Positions 12,318-17,114 of a DNA stretch of 17,114 nt are shown piece by piece. Within the stretch, counting starts at the first letter, position 1, and each line of letters starts with the position of its first letter. Below the pieces are notes generated by a model. It saw nothing but the letters and a program-made list of their open reading frames with translations, searched no databases and was not told where the DNA came from. The stretch is from Bacillota bacterium (GTDB lineage: Bacteria > Bacillota > Negativicutes > Sporomusales > Sporomusaceae). Location of the stretch: the NCBI GenBank assembly GCA_023388195.1, contig JAEWGR010000112.1, positions 1 through 17,114 of the forward strand, written 5' to 3'. The translations under genes were made by a program, and so were the position numbers.

Positions 12318-15028
12318 CCTGATTCACCTGCCTTGACTGGAATCACTGTGCCATCGCCCCGGATGGGGAGGGAAAAGCTGACAATTGCGCCCCCCTCAGG
12401 GTGGTTCTCTGCCCAGATTTGTCCCCCGTGGGCTTCAATTATGCTCTTGCATATGGATAAACCCAGGCCTGTACCAGACACCCGGCCTGGCTGACCGGCA
12501 CGATAGAACTTCTCAAAAACACGGGTTATATCGTCCGCAGGTATGCCAGGACCATGGTCGGCAACCGATACCTTAACCCGGTTGCCCTGTTGCCAGGCGG
12601 CAATAGTGATCACGCTGCCGGCCACAGAATATTTAACCGCATTATCAATAAGGTTTATCAAAACTTGCTCAAGCAGCACACAATCGGCCCGAATAAGGGG
12701 CAAATCGTCAGCCAGTGTCGTTTTTATCAGATATTTCCGGGGAATATCCCCCATCCGGCGCAAGGCCGTGCCGACGATGTCCTCGATATCACACCAGTCG
12801 GTCTTAAGCTGCAGCATGCCACTCTCCAGGCGGGCGGTATCCAGGAGATTGCTCACTACCCTTTCCATCCGGCCGGCACCTTCCTGGATGGTTTCCAGCA
12901 GTTCACAGCGAATAGCCGTACTATATTCCACGCCAGTATCTAACAGAGTGGATACGGCACCAGCAATCGTTGCCAGCGGGGTGCGCAGTTCATGCGAGAT
13001 TGAGTTGAATAAAGCGGTCCGTAGTTTGTCTGACTCGGCCAGCAGTGTTGCCTGGCGTGCAGTCTCAGCTAATTTTACCCGCTCTACGGCGATGGCCGCA
13101 AGACCGGCCCAGGAATCGATCAGCCGGCGTTCCTCCGGTGTGACCTTTTGCTTGGCAATAAACACGCCAATTACACCACCCGTCTTATCACCGGTTACCA
13201 GCGGCACAAAAAGATACTGGGCACCGGACAATGTTTCCGTTGACCGCCCTGCCACCTGTCCCTGTTGATAGGCCCAGGCCGCCACAGCATATTCGGCCTC
13301 AGGCAAGGCCTGCGACATTGCAGTATTATAGACGCCTTGCACATTGAGTTTACCGTTGTTGTCAGGCAGCAACACCACCGTTGAACGGCCAATCGTTTCG
13401 CCAGCGTGGTTAGCCAATTCCTGAGCAATCCGCGTCATATCAGAAACCGCCGCAATCTGCCGGCTGAACTCATATAGTGCTCGAATGCTTTTTTCCCGCA
13501 GGCGGGCGGCCTGGGCCTCCTGCCGAAGAAGATCTGTACGACCGCCAATGAGAAAAGCCACCACTAAAAAGATGAGAAAACTCCACAGATAGCGCATGTC
13601 ATACACAGTAAAGTCGAGAACAGGCGGTACAAATAAAAAGTCAAAAATTACAACACTGACTACAGCGGCAACATAGGATGGCCAGCGTCCCCACCACTCA
13701 GCAGTCAATAAGACAGGGAGCAGATATAACAGCGCGATGTTTACCAATTCCAGTTGGGCCTGAAAGTGCCAGCTCACAGCGGTAACGACTGCCGTCATAG
13801 CCAGACCGCCTAAAATGTGAAGCCAGGGTGCTGCCGCCGGCGCAGCAGGCAGGGCTGTCTTAATGCCGGCCGCTTGTTCTGTTTCGGCAACACCCTGAAT
13901 TACATAGACATTGATACCACTGCTTTTTCTAATCAGTTTATCAACCAGCGCGCCATGCAGCAGTTCCCACAGGCGGCTATGCTGTGGCTTCCCGATAACA
14001 ATAGCCGTTACATTATGGCTCCGGGCGACATCCAGTATCTCCTGCGCCAAATCTTTGCCCACAACTGTCAGGGTTTTTCCGCCTAACTCCTCGGCCAAAC
14101 GCAGGTTGCGGGCCACCCTGTCCCGCTCCTTGTCGCCCATGGGAAACCGGCGGCCCATGGTCTCAATATGCACAGCCAGCAGATCGGCATGCAGCCCGCC
14201 TGACAATCGCCGCGCCGCCCGGATAAGTTGAGCCGAAAACGGACTGGCACTGACACACACCATAACCCGCCCGGCAGCAGGCCAGGGCCCGGCAATTTGA
14301 TGCGACCGCATATATTCAGCCATATCCTGATCAACGCGGCTGGCTGTAAACCGGAGGGCTAATTCCCGCAAAGCGTTAATGTTGCCAGGACGGAAAAACT
14401 TTTTCAGCGCCTGCTCAACCTGCCCCGGAACATAGACTTTACCCGCCTTCAGCCGCTTAATCAGGTCTTCCGGCGGAATATCGATCAGTTGAATATTATC
14501 AGCCTGCTCAACAACCGAATCCGGCACGGTCTCCCTTACGATAACACCGGTAATTTGGGCCACCACGTCATTGAGACTTTCAAGATGCTGAATATTAAGG
14601 GTGGTATACACATTAATACCGGCGGCTAAGAGCTCCTCTACATCCTGAAACCGCCGGACATGGCGGGAGCCGGGGATATTGGTATGGGCCAGTTCATCGA
14701 CCAGCACCAGCTCCGGCTTTTCGCGCAGCAGGGCATCGGTGTCCATTTCCTGCAGTTCTTTACCCCGGTATTTTATAATTTGGGGAGTTACCAGCGGCAA
14801 ACCGGCCACCAGCTTCTCCGTCTCGGCCCGCCCATGGGTTTCAATCCAGCCAATAAGAACATGGGCACCCCCGTTGAGCCGGTCATGGGCGGCTTCCAGC
14901 ATGGTGAAGGTCTTGCCGACACCGGCTGCAGCTCCTAAAAAAACGGTCAGCTTGCCTCTAGTTTCTTTATGAATTTTCTCCAGTAACACATCCGGATTGG
15001 GACGATTGCCGGCTTTATCTTTAGGCAT
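12314..15028 (-). CDS. kdpD: KdpD sensor histidine kinase
   Basis: 904-residue full-length membrane kinase sensing K+/turgor. Domains in order: KdpD nucleotide-binding domain with Walker A GAAAGVGKT (32-40) and VLVDELAHTN (108-117); a universal-stress-protein domain (about 252-378); four membrane segments (about 402-497); a GAF domain (about 515-650); HisKA with phospho-acceptor His679 (SISHELRTPL); and an HATPase with N box (LIDNAVKY), DHGPGIP and GTGLGL. In the USP domain SAS (260-262) is followed 20 residues later by LLAVH, in the layout of the c-di-AMP motif SxS-X20-FTAxY of Staphylococcus KdpD, but the second half diverges. ATG at 15028 has GGAGAGG 4 nt upstream. It lies 62 bp after kdpC and overlaps kdpE. 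Confidence 0.97.
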   Translation of the reverse strand: MPKDKAGNRPNPDVLLEKIHKETRGKLTVFLGAAAGVGKTFTMLEAAHDRLNGGAHVLIGWIETHGRAETEKLVAGLPLVTPQIIKYRGKELQEMDTDALLREKPELVLVDELAHTNIPGSRHVRRFQDVEELLAAGINVYTTLNIQHLESLNDVVAQITGVIVRETVPDSVVEQADNIQLIDIPPEDLIKRLKAGKVYVPGQVEQALKKFFRPGNINALRELALRFTASRVDQDMAEYMRSHQIAGPWPAAGRVMVCVSASPFSAQLIRAARRLSGGLHADLLAVHIETMGRRFPMGDKERDRVARNLRLAEELGGKTLTVVGKDLAQEILDVARSHNVTAIVIGKPQHSRLWELLHGALVDKLIRKSSGINVYVIQGVAETEQAAGIKTALPAAPAAAPWLHILGGLAMTAVVTAVSWHFQAQLELVNIALLYLLPVLLTAEWWGRWPSYVAAVVSVVIFDFLFVPPVLDFTVYDMRYLWSFLIFLVVAFLIGGRTDLLRQEAQAARLREKSIRALYEFSRQIAAVSDMTRIAQELANHAGETIGRSTVVLLPDNNGKLNVQGVYNTAMSQALPEAEYAVAAWAYQQGQVAGRSTETLSGAQYLFVPLVTGDKTGGVIGVFIAKQKVTPEERRLIDSWAGLAAIAVERVKLAETARQATLLAESDKLRTALFNSISHELRTPLATIAGAVSTLLDTGVEYSTAIRCELLETIQEGAGRMERVVSNLLDTARLESGMLQLKTDWCDIEDIVGTALRRMGDIPRKYLIKTTLADDLPLIRADCVLLEQVLINLIDNAVKYSVAGSVITIAAWQQGNRVKVSVADHGPGIPADDITRVFEKFYRAGQPGRVSGTGLGLSICKSIIEAHGGQIWAENHPEGGAIVSFSLPIRGDGTVIPVKAGESG

Positions 15029-15090
15029 ACTGCCTCTCCTCCCCAGCTATAGCATAGAACTGCCCCGGTTAAAAGAGCAGCCCTGAGAAA

Positions 15091-15669
15091 TCAGCGTTTC
15101 ATAGCATCCAGCGCCAAATTCAGCTCCAGCACATTGACACGCGGTTCGCCTAAAAAGCCAAATTGGCGGCCTCGGCTATGACTGTCCACTAAGGAGCGCA
15201 CCTGAGCAGGCGGTAATTGCCGCGCGGCTGCCACCCGCTCCACCTGCAGGTAGGCTGATGCCGGGCTGATGTGCGGATCAAGGCCGCTGGCTGACGCCAA
15301 CACTAAATCGCCCGGGATATTGCTGGCCTGCGGTAAGTTGTTTTCGCTTCTGGCATTTATTGTGCTCTCAGTTGCAGCAGCTTTTAGCTTTTGGTTAGTC
15401 GGCCCGAGATTAGAACCGGAAGACGAGGCGGCGTCATAGCCGTCTGCACCGGCGGCTGACGGGCGGCCATGGAAATAGCCCGGGCTGGTAAAGTTTTGAC
15501 CGATCAATCCGGAACCGATCACCTGACCGTCCTTGGCAATCAGTGAGCCATTGGCCTGCTGCGGCCACAGCGTTTGCGCCAGCGCTGTCATCGTTAAGGG
15601 ATAGGCTATGCCGGTCAGCATTGTTAATACTATAACCATCATAAATGAATTTATCATTGACTTCCACAT
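15091..15669 (-). CDS. kdpC: Potassium-transporting ATPase subunit C
   Basis: 192-residue KdpC, the small accessory subunit of the KdpFABC K+ pump, anchored by one N-terminal membrane helix (about residues 6-30, ending GIAYPLTMTALAQ) with the rest extracytoplasmic. Conserved stretches include GSGLIGQNF, YFHGRPSAAGADGYDAASSSGSNLGPTN and the C-terminal FGFLGEPRVNVLELNLAL. It lies 27 bp after kdpB and before kdpD, the usual kdp order. The ribosome site AAGGAAG is about 11 nt from ATG; a second ATG four codons in is an alternative start. Confidence 0.96.
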   Translation of the reverse strand: MWKSMINSFMMVIVLTMLTGIAYPLTMTALAQTLWPQQANGSLIAKDGQVIGSGLIGQNFTSPGYFHGRPSAAGADGYDAASSSGSNLGPTNQKLKAAATESTINARSENNLPQASNIPGDLVLASASGLDPHISPASAYLQVERVAAARQLPPAQVRSLVDSHSRGRQFGFLGEPRVNVLELNLALDAMKR

Positions 15670-15696
15670 TGTGGCATCATCTTCCTTTACATATTT

Positions 15697-17114
15697 TTAT
15701 ACTAAACCCAGCACAACCAAGAGCAAATCGATGATTTTAATACCGGCAAATGGCACCAGCAAACCGCCAAGGCCATAGATAATCAGGTTTTTGCGCAAGA
15801 TTACATCAGCGCCCACCGGTTGATAGGTTACGCCCTTTAAGGCGAGCGGGATCAGCGCAATGATAATCAGGGCATTAAAGATGACGGCACTCAAAACAGC
15901 GCTTTCCGGCGTGGACAGCCGCATGATGTTAAACAGGCCCAAAGCCGGATAGGCGCCGGCAAACAGGGCCGGAATAATAGCAAAGTATTTGGCCACATCA
16001 TTGGCAATGCTGAAGGTAGTGAGCGATCCGCGCGTCATTAAGAGCTGTTTACCAATTTCCACGACCTCAATCAGTTTGGTGGGGTTAGAATCTAAATCCA
16101 CCATATTGCCGGCCTCTTTGGCCGCCTGGGTGCCGCTGTTCATGGCCACCCCTACATCAGCCTGCGCCAATGCCGGCGCGTCATTGGTGCCGTCGCCGGT
16201 CATAGCGACAAGCAAACCTTGGTCCTGATAGTCGCGAATCAGCCTGAGCTTGGCTTCGGGCGTAGCCTCAGCCAGGAAGTCATCCACCCCGGCTTCGGCG
16301 GCAATTGCGGCGGCAGTCAAGGGGTTGTCACCAGTAATCATGACTGTCTTAATCCCCATTTGCCGCAGTTCCCGGAACCGTTCTTTAATACCACCTTTGA
16401 CAATATCCTTCAGGTGAATAGCCCCCAGCACCTGCGCGTCGCGCGTTACGACCAGCGGCGTGCCGCCACTCCTGGCAATGGTTTCGCAAACAGTGCGCAC
16501 AGCAGCAGGGAATACCCCATCCTGGGCGGCAATATATTTTTGGATAGCATCAACAGAACCTTTGCGAACCTCCTGACCTTTACTATTCACGCCACTCATG
16601 CGCGTTTGGGCAGTAAAGGGCACAAACTCTGCGCTCAGCGCCGCCAGATCCCGCTCCCGCAGGTTATACTTTTCTTTGGCTAAGACGACAATACTCCGGC
16701 CTTCAGGTGTTTCGTCCGCAAAAGAGGATAGCTGGGCGGCGTCAGCCATATCGGCTTCACTCACGCCAGGCGCAGGAATAAATTCGGTAGCCATCCGGTT
16801 CCCCAGGGTAATGGTGCCTGTTTTGTCCAGCAGGAGTACATTGACGTCACCGGCAGCTTCCACCGCCCGGCCGGACATGGCCAGCACATTGCGTTTTAGC
16901 AGCCTGTCCATACCGGCTATGCCGATGGCGGATAAGAGGCCGCCGATCGTTGTCGGTATCAGGCACACCAACAGCGCAGTCAGCATAGTTATCGATAAAG
17001 TCACGCCCGAGTATATGGCAAAGGGTTCAAGAGTGGCAACAGCAATAAGAAAAATAAGGGTAAGCCCCACCAGCAGGATGGTAAGCGCAATCTCATTGGG
17101 TGTCTTTTGCCGTT
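15697..17114 (-). CDS. kdpB: Potassium-transporting ATPase ATP-binding subunit B, N-terminus beyond window
   Basis: P-type ATPase subunit that powers K+ uptake by KdpFABC. About 471 C-terminal residues are present; roughly 200-210 N-terminal residues lie past the right edge, because the frame runs open to the last base (RQKTPNEIALTIL is visible there). Seen: the phosphorylation motif DKTGTITLGNR, the nucleotide-domain motif ITGDNPLTAAAIA, the hinge MTGDGTNDAPALAQADVGVAMN, and NDVAKYFAIIPALF with the charged Asp/Lys pair of the coupling helix. The TGES segment is outside. kdpA should lie upstream. Confidence 0.97.
   Translation of the reverse strand, partial: RQKTPNEIALTILLVGLTLIFLIAVATLEPFAIYSGVTLSITMLTALLVCLIPTTIGGLLSAIGIAGMDRLLKRNVLAMSGRAVEAAGDVNVLLLDKTGTITLGNRMATEFIPAPGVSEADMADAAQLSSFADETPEGRSIVVLAKEKYNLRERDLAALSAEFVPFTAQTRMSGVNSKGQEVRKGSVDAIQKYIAAQDGVFPAAVRTVCETIARSGGTPLVVTRDAQVLGAIHLKDIVKGGIKERFRELRQMGIKTVMITGDNPLTAAAIAAEAGVDDFLAEATPEAKLRLIRDYQDQGLLVAMTGDGTNDAPALAQADVGVAMNSGTQAAKEAGNMVDLDSNPTKLIEVVEIGKQLLMTRGSLTTFSIANDVAKYFAIIPALFAGAYPALGLFNIMRLSTPESAVLSAVIFNALIIIALIPLALKGVTYQPVGADVILRKNLIIYGLGGLLVPFAGIKIIDLLLVVLGLV

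Noticed and set aside
17068..17070. GTG as the start of kdpB
   Set aside because: Conserved KdpB sequence (RQKTPNEIALTIL) continues upstream to the window edge, so this is an internal Val codon.

Overview
The window looks like a chromosomal segment of an anaerobic, Firmicutes-type bacterium with a moderately GC-rich genome. An anaerobic Ni-CODH family protein, a double-cubane iron-sulfur protein with its ATPase activator, an S-box (SAM-I) riboswitch and strong purine-rich Shine-Dalgarno sites all point that way. The gene set would suit an acetogen-like or CO-using Negativicute (Sporomusa/Thermosinus type), but that placement is an impression, not a demonstration.

Layout, left to right. (1) Positions 1-1752, minus: a cooS-family gene cut by the left edge, divergent from lepB (signal peptidase I, plus). 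A bidirectional terminator at 2557-2599 separates lepB from a lone ABC-2 permease (minus). (2) Positions 3463-4945: a LysR regulator behind a 38-bp palindrome, a possible small RNA, and a previously unlisted 55-codon gene with its own promoter and strong ribosome site. (3) Positions 4946-6412: metX under a complete SAM-I riboswitch with promoter and terminator. (4) Positions 6467-9126: a MagIII/EndoIII-like DNA glycosylase (plus) abuts, tail to tail, a two-gene operon (minus) for a nitrogenase-like double-cubane protein and its activator. The operon's probable terminator lies inside the glycosylase gene. (5) Positions 9210-11570, minus: a GNAT acetyltransferase, a Cys/Met-metabolism PLP enzyme and an unrecognised 100-residue protein. 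(6) Positions 11628-17114, minus: kdpB (cut by the right edge), kdpC, kdpD and kdpE, the K+-uptake ATPase and its two-component system.

The most interesting item is the CooS homologue. It has the CODH scaffold and most C-cluster ligands. However, the usual Cys-Cys pair is Val-Cys, and the first active-site-side histidine is Asn. This resembles the deviant CODH paralogues such as CooS-V of Carboxydothermus, which carry an Fe/S/O hybrid cluster instead of a Ni-Fe cluster. The double-cubane pair is a second unusual low-potential reductase system in the same 9 kb.
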